Source: Clostridiales bacterium | GTDB lineage: Bacteria > Bacillota > Clostridia > Oscillospirales > CAG-382 | Length of the DNA stretch: 35,377 nt | Direction: 5' to 3' | NCBI GenBank assembly: GCA_003343885.1 | Contig: QAKH01000063.1 | Location: 1-35,377, forward strand | Shown: positions 17,053-25,564 of the stretch, in pieces | Layout of the letters: each line of letters starts with the position of its first letter | Position numbering within the stretch: position 1 is the stretch's first letter | The notes under the pieces: generated by a model | The model's database searches: none | Seen by the model: the letters and a program-made list of their open reading frames with translations, nothing else | What the model was told of the DNA's origin: nothing | Translations under genes and position numbers: made by a program

Positions 17053-18333
17053 TCATCCTTTCTTGCTCTTCATAACAGTAAGTCCGTTTAAAATGTCTTT
17101 TGAACTGAAACGGCTTAGTATTTCACCGGCGCATTTTTCAGGATTCTCGTCAATAGAAACGTCAAAATCAGCAAGAGCCGAATAAATCGGATTTCTCTGC
17201 TCAAAAAGCTTGTAAAGGCGTTCCATCCCTCCCTCGGACAAAGGTCTTCCGGAAGTAGCAAGATTTTCGGTTTCACGCTTTATATACACGCAGATTCCGT
17301 TTTGCTTCATAAGTATCCTGTTCTCTTCCGGCAAAACAGCGCCGCCGCCGGTTGCAATTATACATCCTGACATTTTTGTAAGATTATCAAGCACTTGTGT
17401 TTCAATGTACCGGAACGCAGGTTCTCCGTCAGCTTTGATTATTTCGGCAGGAGTGCGCCCGGTGCTTTTTTCTATCTCTGTGTCGCTGTCATATAAGGGC
17501 TTGCCGGTGAGAGATGACAATATATTTCCGACTGTTGTTTTTCCGCAGCCAGGCATACCGACAAGGATAATGTTGCAGACAGACGACGTACACTCAGCGA
17601 GAATTTTTTCAATTGTTTCGTCCATATTGTCAAAACGCATGGAAAAGAACAGCTCGTGCGCCTTGACTGCCTGCGCCGTCAGCATGGACAATCCGCTTAC
17701 TGCCGGGATGCCGGCTTTTGCCGCATCGCTTATAAGGCGGGTGCGCAGAGGATTATATATAACGTCGGCAACGCCGGAAAGGCTGTGAAAACGTGACACA
17801 TCAATAAGGCTTTTTCCGTTATCCGGAAACATTCCGACAGGCGTTGTGTTTATGAGAATATCGGCATCGGAATGTGAATAAACATTTTCGTAGTTTACTT
17901 CTCCGGAACGGGAAACGATAACTGTCTCCCTAGCCCCGCAATCGGCAACGACACGCCGTGCCGTAAGGCTTGTGCCGCCCGTGCCGAATATCAGAACTTT
18001 TTTGTCCGTCACATCAATTCCCGCTCCGTCAAGCATATATTTAAATCCGAAATAGTCGGTGTTATACCCGTAAAGGCGTCCGTCTTTGTTGATAACCGTG
18101 TTTACGCTTCCGATTTTTAATGCCTCGCCGGATACCTCGTCACAGCACTTTAACGCGTCCGTTTTGTATGGGATAGTGACATTTACCGCAGAGAATTCTC
18201 TTTTTTTCATAAATTCGTAGAACTCTTGCTCTGTCATATTTATAAGCGAGTATTCATTGTTTCCCAAAAGCCCGTGAATAATCGCCGAATAGCTGTGGCG
18301 GAGAGTTTTTCCGCAAAGCCCGTATTTTACCAT
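17053..18333 (-). CDS. aroE-aroK: Shikimate dehydrogenase-shikimate kinase fusion
   Basis: This 426-residue protein joins two consecutive shikimate-pathway enzymes. Residues 1 to about 245 are AroE: the shikimate-binding SYS in LRHSYSAIIH, the catalytic Lys in VTIPYKTDA, the catalytic Asp in GYNTDYFGF, and the NADP Rossmann motif FGTGGTSLTARR. Residues from about 255 are AroK: P-loop GMPGCGKTTVG, the shikimate Asp in YDSDTEIE, the Arg in FRYIE, GGGAVLP and a lid Arg in SGRPLSEGG. All key residues of both enzymes are present, so both are probably active. The reactions adjoin: dehydroshikimate to shikimate to shikimate 3-phosphate. The two are usually separate genes; fusions occur in some Firmicutes. 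The gene overlaps aroQ by a few bases. Confidence 0.95.
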   Translation of the reverse strand: MVKYGLCGKTLRHSYSAIIHGLLGNNEYSLINMTEQEFYEFMKKREFSAVNVTIPYKTDALKCCDEVSGEALKIGSVNTVINKDGRLYGYNTDYFGFKYMLDGAGIDVTDKKVLIFGTGGTSLTARRVVADCGARETVIVSRSGEVNYENVYSHSDADILINTTPVGMFPDNGKSLIDVSRFHSLSGVADVIYNPLRTRLISDAAKAGIPAVSGLSMLTAQAVKAHELFFSMRFDNMDETIEKILAECTSSVCNIILVGMPGCGKTTVGNILSSLTGKPLYDSDTEIEKSTGRTPAEIIKADGEPAFRYIETQVLDNLTKMSGCIIATGGGAVLPEENRILMKQNGICVYIKRETENLATSGRPLSEGGMERLYKLFEQRNPIYSALADFDVSIDENPEKCAGEILSRFSSKDILNGLTVMKSKKG

Positions 18334-18384
18334 AAATATAAGTCACGCCTTTCGTATGCAGTAATCTAACCTGATATTCTTAAA

Positions 18385-19578
18385 CTATACCGGTACATTT
18401 GTGTTTTCCGGAGAAAACTCGTCGTAAGCGCCGATAAAGCGGAAGAAATCAAGCGTCTTTTCAAACTCGCCGAACAAACTCAAAAGTGACTTGTTGAGTC
18501 CTTCAGTGTCAGCCTCGGCGTAAAACATAAACTCAAAATCTTTTCCGCTTATCGGGCGGCTTTCGATTTTTGTAAGGTTTATTCCGTTAACGGCAAAGCG
18601 TGAAAGCACCGAGAAGAGTGAGCCTGAACGATTGGGAATATTGAACATAAAGGCGGACTTTTTGACACCGCCGTATATCTCAAGTTTTTTGGTTATGCAG
18701 TAGAACATTGTGAAGTTTACTCCGCTGTTCTGCAAATCTTTTTTGAGGACGTCCAATCCGTAAAGAGAAGCGCACGCCTCGGAAGAAATTGCGGCAATTC
18801 CTTTGTCACTGCTGTTTGCGACCATGCGTGCCGCCATAGCCGTGTTCTCGCAAATATTGACCTTTATTTTCCTGTTTGCATTCAAAAAGTCACTGCACTG
18901 ACCGATTGCCTGTCTGTGGGAATATATTTCCGTAATCTCAGACAAGGAAACTCCTTTTTTGGCGAGAAGTGCGTGGTGTATAGGGAGTTTTACGGATTTG
19001 CATACGCTTACATCGCTTGATGCAAGCATGTCGTAAACTTCGGTGACACTGCCGTGTATGCTGTTTTCAAAGGGCAGTACTCCATACCGGCAAAGTCCGG
19101 ACTGCACGCTTTTAAAAACACTTTCGAAATTGTCAAAATACATAATGTGTGGATTATTGAAAATTTTCGAGCAGGCAATCTGTGAATATGCGCCCTCAAC
19201 GCCCTGACAGGCAATAACCGCACCGTCGGGAAAGTGCTCCGAACGGGCATTGTAGGCGTCGGTTATTCTTTTTTCAATGCCGCCGTCACCGTCCGCGTTA
19301 TTTTCCGCAAGAAGCATACTCTGCCTTGAGCGGCTAAGCTCAAAAACAGTGTTGTACAAAAGCTTCAAAGCATCGGTATCCTTCTGTGACTGTCCTTTTG
19401 AGAGTCTTTCTACGATAGCGTCTTCACGGGCGCTGTCACGTACCGGACGTGCAGTGCTTTTCTTAAATGCCGCCACCTGCTCGCTTAAAGCCATGCGCTT
19501 TATAAACAGTTTTGAAAGCTCGTCGTCAAGTGCGTCTATATTTTTCCTTATGTCGCTTAAATCCTTTATCTGTTCCAT
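18385..19578 (-). CDS. pheA: Chorismate mutase-prephenate dehydratase (P-protein)
   Basis: This 397-residue bifunctional enzyme takes chorismate to prephenate and then to phenylpyruvate. Residues 1-90 are an AroQ-class chorismate mutase (LSDIRKNIDALDDELSKLFIKRM). Residues of about 115-290 are the dehydratase (QGVEGAYSQIA; FENSIHGSVTEVYDML). The last 100 residues are an ACT domain with ESRP, the element that binds Phe for feedback inhibition. The catalytic TRF motif of the dehydratase reads NFTMFYCI: the essential Thr and Phe remain but Arg is replaced by Met. A short hairpin (ACGGC/GCCGT) sits 7-22 bases before the start, and the ribosome binding site is weak. Confidence 0.93.
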   Translation of the reverse strand: MEQIKDLSDIRKNIDALDDELSKLFIKRMALSEQVAAFKKSTARPVRDSAREDAIVERLSKGQSQKDTDALKLLYNTVFELSRSRQSMLLAENNADGDGGIEKRITDAYNARSEHFPDGAVIACQGVEGAYSQIACSKIFNNPHIMYFDNFESVFKSVQSGLCRYGVLPFENSIHGSVTEVYDMLASSDVSVCKSVKLPIHHALLAKKGVSLSEITEIYSHRQAIGQCSDFLNANRKIKVNICENTAMAARMVANSSDKGIAAISSEACASLYGLDVLKKDLQNSGVNFTMFYCITKKLEIYGGVKKSAFMFNIPNRSGSLFSVLSRFAVNGINLTKIESRPISGKDFEFMFYAEADTEGLNKSLLSLFGEFEKTLDFFRFIGAYDEFSPENTNVPV

Positions 19579-19717
19579 TTCTTTAACGGCGTTTTGCCGT
19601 ACCTTTCTATAAACTTTAAACTGTAAACCGAATATACTTTATAAAACTCTTATTCACTAAAAAAGTTCACGAAAACGCTTGTGGAATAATTAGAGGTAGA
19701 ATTAAGTGAAAAAAAAT

Positions 19718-20812
19718 CTAAAACGAAAGATAACCATCCTCCGCCATGAGGTCGAGCAAAGCAAATGCGGTCACGGCACGGACAACTACGTTTGCACGAG
19801 TGACAACGCACGGATCATGTCTGCCGTGAATTGCAATAACGGTGTTCTGTTTGTTTACAAGATCCACAGTATCCTGGGGCTTTGCTATTGACGGAGTCGG
19901 CTTGAAAGCAGCTCTGAAAATTACCGGCATACCGGTCGCCATACCGCCGCATATTCCGCCTGCATGATTCGTTTTGGTGCGAACTTTTCCGCTTTCGTCA
20001 TAATAATACTGGTCATTGTATTCCGAACCGCAAAGTGTGCTTCCTGAAAATCCGGCTCCGAATTCTATACCCTTTACGGCGGGAACGGCAAAAATCGCTC
20101 TGGAAATGACGTTTTCCAATCCGTCAAACATCGGAAGTCCAAGACCTACCGGAAGCCCGGTGATTTTACACTCTATAACGCCTCCGACAGAATCACAGTC
20201 TTTGAACGCCTGTTTTATGCGTTCTGTCATTTTTGCTGACGCTTCTTTATCGATTACCGCAAACGGCATTTTTGTAAGTGCGTCCATTATTTCCGGTTCG
20301 TCGTCAAGGTCGTCGAAAGCTCTGTCGCGAATGTCAGATACCGATAAAATATGCGTCGCGATTTTTATTCCGTTTTTTTCAAGAATGGGAAGAGCGACAG
20401 CGCCTGCTATACATAATGAGGCTGTCATTCGTCCGGAAAACTGTCCGGATCCTCGCAAATCGTAGTTTTCGCCGTATTTTACCGTTGCCGGATAGTCGGC
20501 ATGAGAGGGACGTGGCTTTCCGACGAGTGACGAGTAATCTTTTGAAATGGTGTCGGTATTTTGAATAACGGCGCAAACAGAAGTACCTACTGTTTTTCCG
20601 TTTACAACTCCGGAAATAAATTCAACCTTGTCAGGTTCGCTTCTCTTTGTAGATATGTCAAGGTTACCCGGCGCACGAAGGCGCATAATATCTTCTATGT
20701 AGTCGTAATCAATCGGCACGCCTGCAGGAAGACCGTCAATAGTTACTCCTAAGGCTTTGGCGTGGGACTGTCCGAAAACAGTAAGTTTAATTCTGTTACC
20801 GAAAGTGTTCAT
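19718..20812 (-). CDS. aroC: Chorismate synthase
   Basis: This 364-residue enzyme uses reduced FMN to convert EPSP to chorismate, the last common step of the pathway. Signatures are FGQSHAKALGVTIDGLPAG at the N-terminus, GSGQFSGRMTASLCIAGAVA near 125, GIEFGAGF near 240, NHAGGICGGMATGMP near 290 and GRHDPCVVTRA near 330. I choose MNTFGN at 20812 because GGAGG lies 5 bases upstream; a longer frame would begin with a TTG that is itself part of that ribosome binding site. The gap of 139 bases to pheA has no gene. Confidence 0.97.
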   Translation of the reverse strand: MNTFGNRIKLTVFGQSHAKALGVTIDGLPAGVPIDYDYIEDIMRLRAPGNLDISTKRSEPDKVEFISGVVNGKTVGTSVCAVIQNTDTISKDYSSLVGKPRPSHADYPATVKYGENYDLRGSGQFSGRMTASLCIAGAVALPILEKNGIKIATHILSVSDIRDRAFDDLDDEPEIMDALTKMPFAVIDKEASAKMTERIKQAFKDCDSVGGVIECKITGLPVGLGLPMFDGLENVISRAIFAVPAVKGIEFGAGFSGSTLCGSEYNDQYYYDESGKVRTKTNHAGGICGGMATGMPVIFRAAFKPTPSIAKPQDTVDLVNKQNTVIAIHGRHDPCVVTRANVVVRAVTAFALLDLMAEDGYLSF

Positions 20813-20913
20813 TGTATCCTCCAAAAAATAAATTATGCAGACAGTCAGCTTATTAAGTTACAGTCTAATTTATAATTTAAATATCAATATAACATCTGAG
20901 ATAATTTAAATAA

Positions 20914-22200
20914 TCAATTTTCACAGTTAAGCTCGTTTATGCCGGAAAGCATCTTATAGTGCTCAAAAAACATCGGGTAAGACTTCTCAACCGCTTTGTA
21001 TGAGTTTATTTTCACATCGCCCGTGCAAAACGCCGCGCCTATGGCTGCGGACATTGCAATCCTATGGTCGTTGAAGCTGTCGACAGTGCCGCCGGAAAGA
21101 GTACCTGAGCCGTAGATTGTCATGCTGTCCTCGTCGGAGCTTGCCTTGCCGCCGAGCGCTTCAATCATCTCGCATACTGATTTTACCCGGTCGCTTTCCT
21201 TTATTCGCAGGCGCTTTACTCCGGTTATTACTGTCACTCCGTCCGACGCGGCGGCACGAAGCGCAAGAATCGGTACTATATCGGGAATTTCCCTCGCGTC
21301 AAATTTAACTGCCCGCACTTTTGCCGGAGCTTTTGACGTAACAGCCCCGCCGTCAGAAGTTACTTCAAAACCCATGCTTCTCAGTATCCGGCAAACTCCC
21401 TTATCCGGCTGTGAGCTGTTAATATCAAGTCCTGTCACCGTGACGCTGTTTCCGTTTGCCGGGGAGCAAAGCCAGAAAGCGGCGTTTGACCAGTCTCCTT
21501 CAGCCTTTACAATGCCGCTTTCGGGAGCGGTATATTTTCCGAATGCCGAAAAAATATCTCCGTTTCTTGTTATCTCCACGCCGAAATGCCGCATGGCATC
21601 GGCGGTAAGACGAACATATCCTGCCGATTCAAGGGCAGTTGTAAGCTTTATCCCATTAGCGTTACAGAGCGGAAGAAGAAAAAGCAGTCCTGTCAGATAC
21701 TGTGAGCTGACGTTTCCGCTTATTTCAAAATAACCGGACGGCGCCGCGCATTTTTTTACCGTTATGGGAAGCGAGTGAGAGTCAAAAACTGCGCCCATTG
21801 CTTCAAGACATCTGCAAAGGTCATCAAACGGGCGCTCGGGTAACTTCCCTGCTCCGTCGAGAGTCGCGCCGGCGCATATGTAAGAGGCAAGCGGAAGCAG
21901 AAAACGAGCCGTCGAGCCGCTTTCATTGCAGAAAAGACGGGCGTTTTCCGGGACGTTTGCCATGTCAATAGGCTTAATAACACGAATTTCAGTATCTGAA
22001 AATTCTATTTTTGCGCCTAAGGCGGCAAGACACTCAGATGTTGCGAGAATGTCTTTTGAGTCGGCGCAGAAACACTTTATTTTTACCGGTTCCGGGCACA
22101 ATGAGGCGCAAATTAACAGTCTGTGCACGTCTGATTTTGACGAAATTGCTTGTATTGTTCCCGAAAGCATTGCGCCTGCCGGAATTGTTATATATGACAT
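20914..22200 (-). CDS. aroA: EPSP synthase
   Basis: This 428-residue enzyme joins PEP to shikimate 3-phosphate. It shows the Lys-Ser-Asp substrate motif SSKSDVHRLLICASL near residue 22, the PEP-loop CNESGSTARFLLPLA near 92, GNVSSQYLTGLLFLLPL near 168, the catalytic region EIPDIVPILALRAA near 305, KESDRVKSV near 335 and FNDHRIAMSAA near 380. The PEP loop reads ESGSTARFL, unlike the GNAGTAMRP of glyphosate-sensitive class I enzymes. Herbicide sensitivity therefore cannot be assumed from class I rules. AAAGGA precedes the start. It lies between aroB and aroC in the operon. Confidence 0.96.
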   Translation of the reverse strand: MSYITIPAGAMLSGTIQAISSKSDVHRLLICASLCPEPVKIKCFCADSKDILATSECLAALGAKIEFSDTEIRVIKPIDMANVPENARLFCNESGSTARFLLPLASYICAGATLDGAGKLPERPFDDLCRCLEAMGAVFDSHSLPITVKKCAAPSGYFEISGNVSSQYLTGLLFLLPLCNANGIKLTTALESAGYVRLTADAMRHFGVEITRNGDIFSAFGKYTAPESGIVKAEGDWSNAAFWLCSPANGNSVTVTGLDINSSQPDKGVCRILRSMGFEVTSDGGAVTSKAPAKVRAVKFDAREIPDIVPILALRAAASDGVTVITGVKRLRIKESDRVKSVCEMIEALGGKASSDEDSMTIYGSGTLSGGTVDSFNDHRIAMSAAIGAAFCTGDVKINSYKAVEKSYPMFFEHYKMLSGINELNCEN

Positions 22201-22257
22201 GAAAAAATCCTTTCGTTTGGATTTATTTTAATGGAAATTCAGAAAATGAAGTCTGAA

Positions 22258-22309
22258 CACGAATTTTGAACAAAAATTTTGAATACGAATTTTGAAACCG
22301 AATTTTTAT
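22258..22309. repeat. Four imperfect 13-bp tandem repeats
   Basis: Four consecutive 13-base units have the consensus (t/c)acGAATTTTGAA: units start at 22258, 22271, 22284 and 22297, the last one most diverged. They fill the aroB-aroA intergenic gap in the operon, between the aroB stop and the aroA start. No hairpin or coding function is obvious. Slippage could change the spacing between the two genes. Confidence 0.7.
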
Positions 22310-22353
22310 CCGCTCAAATCGCCCGGAACAGTGTTACAGCGTTCATGCTCTTT

Positions 22354-23403
22354 TCATATTCCAAGCGTTAAAATCTTTTTAAACTCATCAAGCGGCATTT
22401 TTTTGAGAATACATTTGCCGACAGATTCCGGCAAAACAAGAGTAATATCGCTTCCCTCGGTCTTTTTGTCGCCTCTTGCAAGTTCGTACAGCTTTTCAGA
22501 CGAAATATCGTAATTATCCGGCAGTGAATATTTGTCAAGGAGCCTGCAAAGTCTGTCGGTACACGGCTCTTTGTTTACGCCCATTTTTTCCGAAATGCGG
22601 CATATCATAGCCATGCCTGCCGCTACCGCCTCGCCGTGCGTAAGAACAAAATTACTGTGTTTTTCGACAGCATGTCCGAGAGTATGTCCGAAGTTCAAAA
22701 GCTTTCTTGCGCCGTTGTCGAATTCATCGCCTTCAACAACATCAGCCTTGATTTTTACGCACCGTCTGACAATTTCTGAAACCGGCACATTATTTTCACT
22801 TTCCAAAAGCTCAAAAAGCTCCCTATCCTTTATCATTCCGTACTTTATGACTTCCGCGTATCCGCATGACATTTGTCTTGCGTCAAGCGTGTCAAAAGTT
22901 CGTGTGTCGCATATTACAAGCACCGGCTGATGAAAAGCACCCGCAAGATTCTTTCCGCCTTTTAAGTCTACCGCCGTTTTTCCGCCGACCGATGAGTCGA
23001 CAGCCGCAAGCAGAGAAGTTGGAATTTGTACAAAATCAATTCCCCGCAGGTATACGGCTGCGCAAAATCCGGCAATATCGCCTGTTACTCCGCCGCCGAG
23101 CGCTACAATAATATCTGTTCTGGTTAAATGATTTTCCGCAAGAAACTCAAGTATATCAGAAAACGTATTCAGATTTTTTGACGCCTCGCCGTTTGGAAAA
23201 ACATAACTGCAAACGTCGAAGCCTGCGCCCGTGAGGTTGTTTTTTAACTTTTCCCCATAAATTGAATAAACCTTATCATCGGAAATTAAAGCTGCGCGGC
23301 AGGCTTTTTTTACATTCAAAATGAGTGACGCCGCATTATCAAGCAGGTTTTCGCCGATGCACACATCGTAAGGCTTGGACGTATTGACATGAACGGTTTT
23401 CAT
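22354..23403 (-). CDS. aroB: 3-dehydroquinate synthase
   Basis: This 349-residue enzyme closes DAHP to 3-dehydroquinate with NAD and a divalent metal. Diagnostic stretches are DIIVALGGGVTGDIAGFCAAVYLRGIDFVQIPTS (NAD binding), DSSVGGKTAVDLKGGKNLAGAFHQP, CGYAEVIKYGMI with the metal Glu, and LLNFGHTLGHAVEK with metal His residues. Length matches the family. The ribosome binding site AAAGGA precedes the start. It lies 90 bases after tyrA. The order DAHP synthase-tyrA-aroB-aroA-aroC places early and late steps in one transcript. Confidence 0.97.
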   Translation of the reverse strand: MKTVHVNTSKPYDVCIGENLLDNAASLILNVKKACRAALISDDKVYSIYGEKLKNNLTGAGFDVCSYVFPNGEASKNLNTFSDILEFLAENHLTRTDIIVALGGGVTGDIAGFCAAVYLRGIDFVQIPTSLLAAVDSSVGGKTAVDLKGGKNLAGAFHQPVLVICDTRTFDTLDARQMSCGYAEVIKYGMIKDRELFELLESENNVPVSEIVRRCVKIKADVVEGDEFDNGARKLLNFGHTLGHAVEKHSNFVLTHGEAVAAGMAMICRISEKMGVNKEPCTDRLCRLLDKYSLPDNYDISSEKLYELARGDKKTEGSDITLVLPESVGKCILKKMPLDEFKKILTLGI

Positions 23404-23493
23404 AAATAAATAATATCCTTTCTTTTGCCGTGTGCCACAGTAAAAGTAGCGGCTTACGGCTTATAAAGAGTGCGGTTTTAGCAGGCAGAATTT

Positions 23494-24327
23494 CTATCCG
23501 TCAAGCTGACATTTTCTTGCCGTTCCTTCGCTTAAGAGCGCATACAGAGCCTTTTCATCGCCGGACTTAAGGACCTTGCTGTATTTGGATAACGATGAAA
23601 TCAATTCGTCTATTTCACCGGCAAGATTGTCTTTGTTGAGCAAAAACAGCTCTGTCCACATTTTTTCATTGAGAGTAGCGACTCTGGTCATATCCTTGTA
23701 TGAACCTGCGGAAAAACCGACGTGATTCTCGGCGTTTTTGTTTTTAATATAAGCGCTTGAAACAATGTGGGCAAGTTGAGAAGTATAGGCTATAACGTCG
23801 TCGTGGTGTTCGGCGGTGCTTATGGTGATTTTTCCAAGCTGCAGCGGGAATAAAAGGTGCTTTATTTTATCAAGTAACGCTATGTCGCCGAAGTCCGGCG
23901 GAACTATTATCATGGAGGCACCGTTGAACAAGTCAGCCCTTGAATGTTTTATCCCCGAAAACTGTGTTCCTGCCATCGGATGACCGCCGACAAACGTAAA
24001 ACCGAAGCGCTTTGCAAGATCAAATCCCACTTCACAAATACCTCTTTTTACGCCGCAGGTATCAATAACAACAGCGCCTTTTCGGAAATATGATGCTTTT
24101 TTTTGCAAAAAATCCACTGTGTCACCCGGGTACAGCGCTATAAAAACAAGCTCGCACTGAGTAAGCAACTCATCTGTGAGGACGTCGTCAATAGTTTCAG
24201 ATAACTTTGCGTATGACAGAGTGGAAGGGTCCTTATCGTAACCGTACACTTCATTTAAAGAGGCTGACTTGTAAGCCTTTGCTATGCTTCCTCCTATAAG
24301 GCCCAGCCCGATAACTGCCGTTTTCAT
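23494..24327 (-). CDS. tyrA: Prephenate dehydrogenase
   Basis: This 277-residue enzyme oxidises prephenate with NAD to 4-hydroxyphenylpyruvate, the tyrosine precursor. The N-terminal Rossmann motif is AVIGLGLIGGSIAKAYK. The substrate region has VIDTCGVKRGI and GGHPMAGTQFSGIKHS, with the catalytic His in this region or in the later STAEHHDDVIAYTSQLAH. It lacks the C-terminal ACT domain found in many Firmicute TyrA proteins, so direct tyrosine feedback may be missing. AGAAGG lies 6 bases before the start. It is second in the operon, 30 bases after the DAHP synthase stop. Confidence 0.95.
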   Translation of the reverse strand: MKTAVIGLGLIGGSIAKAYKSASLNEVYGYDKDPSTLSYAKLSETIDDVLTDELLTQCELVFIALYPGDTVDFLQKKASYFRKGAVVIDTCGVKRGICEVGFDLAKRFGFTFVGGHPMAGTQFSGIKHSRADLFNGASMIIVPPDFGDIALLDKIKHLLFPLQLGKITISTAEHHDDVIAYTSQLAHIVSSAYIKNKNAENHVGFSAGSYKDMTRVATLNEKMWTELFLLNKDNLAGEIDELISSLSKYSKVLKSGDEKALYALLSEGTARKCQLDG

Positions 24328-24357
24328 GATTAACCTTCTTTCAAACGGGAATAAATG

Positions 24358-25368
24358 TCAGCTTCTGTAAGCGAAAGGCTTAACCTGTTCGATTTTTTTG
24401 CTGAGCTCGTCAAACTGTGCGGGAGTGAGTGACTGAGCACCGTCGCAAAGAGCTTTTGCCGGATTGTTGTGAACCTCGATAATAAGGCCGTCTGCGCCCG
24501 CTACAACGCCGGCAAGCGACATTGACGGAACTGCCATGGATTTTCCTGTTGCGTGGCTGGGATCGATAACGACCGGCAAGTGCGTCATGGAGTGGAGCAT
24601 CGGAACAGCTGAAATATCAAGAGTGTTTCTTGTAGCCGTTTCAAAGGTACGGATACCTCTTTCACAGAGGATAACTCTCTCATTTCCTTCGGACATAATG
24701 TATTCGGCGCTCATGAGAAGTTCTTCAAGAGTGTTGGCAAGGCCTCTCTTGAGAAGTATTGGCTTGTTTGTCTTTCCGAGGTGCTTGAGAAGCTCAAAGT
24801 TCTGCATATTTCTTGCGCCGACCTGGATAATGTCGACATCTTCAAAAAGCGGAAGATGTGCATAGTCCATTATTTCGGTTACTACCGGTATTCCGACCTT
24901 TTTCTTTGCTTCTATAAGGAGCTTAAGTCCGTCCTCACGCATGCCCTGGAAAGCGTACGGAGATGTTCTCGGCTTGAACGCGCCGCCGCGAAGTACATTT
25001 GCGCCGCTCGCCTTTACTGCTTCCGCTACGGCACAGAGCTGCTCAGACGACTCAATAGAGCAGGGACCTGCCATGATCATTAAGTTGCCACCGCCGATTT
25101 TAGTACCGTTTTCAAGCTCGATGACGGTATCCTCGGGATGGAATTTTCTGTTTGCTTTCTTGTAGGGTTCGGCTATTCTCTTTACGTCTTCGACTATATC
25201 GAGAGCGCAGAGCATATCGATGTCAATTTTTGAGGTGTCGCCTACAAGTCCCATAATAGTCTGTCCGACGCCGTGGGTGAACTGCGGCTTCACGTTCATT
25301 TCGCCAAGCCATGCCGTCAGTCTGTCAAGCTGCATTTTGTCGCAGTTGTTCTTCAAAATAATAACCAT
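24358..25368 (-). CDS. aroF: DAHP synthase, type I-beta with N-terminal regulatory domain
   Basis: This 336-residue enzyme condenses PEP and erythrose 4-phosphate, the committed step of aromatic synthesis. Residues 1 to about 70 form the ferredoxin-like regulatory domain known from the Thermotoga-type enzyme. The TIM barrel follows: MIMAGPCSIESSEQL, LRGGAFKPRTSPYAFQG, VTEIMD, QVGARNMQNFELL, LLKRGL, LCERGIRTFE and VVIDPSHATG with metal and phosphate ligands. I choose MVIILKNN at 25368, since GGAGG lies 8 bases upstream; the longer frame starts inside that site. It is the first structural gene behind the leader-peptide attenuator, so control of this gene controls all eight genes. Confidence 0.96.
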   Translation of the reverse strand: MVIILKNNCDKMQLDRLTAWLGEMNVKPQFTHGVGQTIMGLVGDTSKIDIDMLCALDIVEDVKRIAEPYKKANRKFHPEDTVIELENGTKIGGGNLMIMAGPCSIESSEQLCAVAEAVKASGANVLRGGAFKPRTSPYAFQGMREDGLKLLIEAKKKVGIPVVTEIMDYAHLPLFEDVDIIQVGARNMQNFELLKHLGKTNKPILLKRGLANTLEELLMSAEYIMSEGNERVILCERGIRTFETATRNTLDISAVPMLHSMTHLPVVIDPSHATGKSMAVPSMSLAGVVAGADGLIIEVHNNPAKALCDGAQSLTPAQFDELSKKIEQVKPFAYRS

Positions 25369-25399
25369 AAAAAATTCCTCCAAAATTTAATTTAAGATA

Positions 25400-25433
25400 T
25401 AAAAATAGACCGCAGTTTAAATCAACTGCGGCC
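25400..25433 (-). terminator. Attenuator terminator of the aromatic operon
   Basis: On the minus strand, arms 25433-25424 and 25417-25408 form a 10-bp stem (one G-U pair) around a 6-base loop, followed by TATTTTTAT. It stands between the leader peptide stop and the DAHP synthase start. It must therefore be read through for any aromatic gene to be expressed. Its upstream arm shares GGCC (25433-25430) with the antiterminator, so the two structures exclude each other. Confidence 0.92.
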
Positions 25434-25453
25434 TTTCATCTTACTGCACTCTT

Positions 25454-25564
25454 TTAAGCATTTCTCACTATACAAGCGCAACGACGAAAGGCCTTGCTAA
25501 AGTAAAAAGCAAAGCTAAAGAAAAAGCTATAAAAGTATACAGTCGCTGCGTTAATAAGCTTCAT
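25454..25564 (-). CDS. Phe/Tyr-rich leader peptide of the aromatic operon
   Basis: This 36-codon ORF begins MKLINAATV and then reads YFYSFFFSFAFYF followed by SKAF. Residues 10-26 contain 8 Phe and 3 Tyr among 17 positions, with no Trp anywhere. Its start has AAAGGA 8 bases upstream, and the stop is TAA at 25456-25454. It is too short and too biased to be an enzyme, and it sits between a consensus promoter and a conditional terminator. Its role is to report the supply of charged tRNA-Phe and tRNA-Tyr, the two end products of the operon, by ribosome stalling. It resembles the pheA leader peptide of enterobacteria in design but not in sequence length or the mix with Tyr. Confidence 0.92.
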   Translation of the reverse strand: MKLINAATVYFYSFFFSFAFYFSKAFRRCACIVRNA

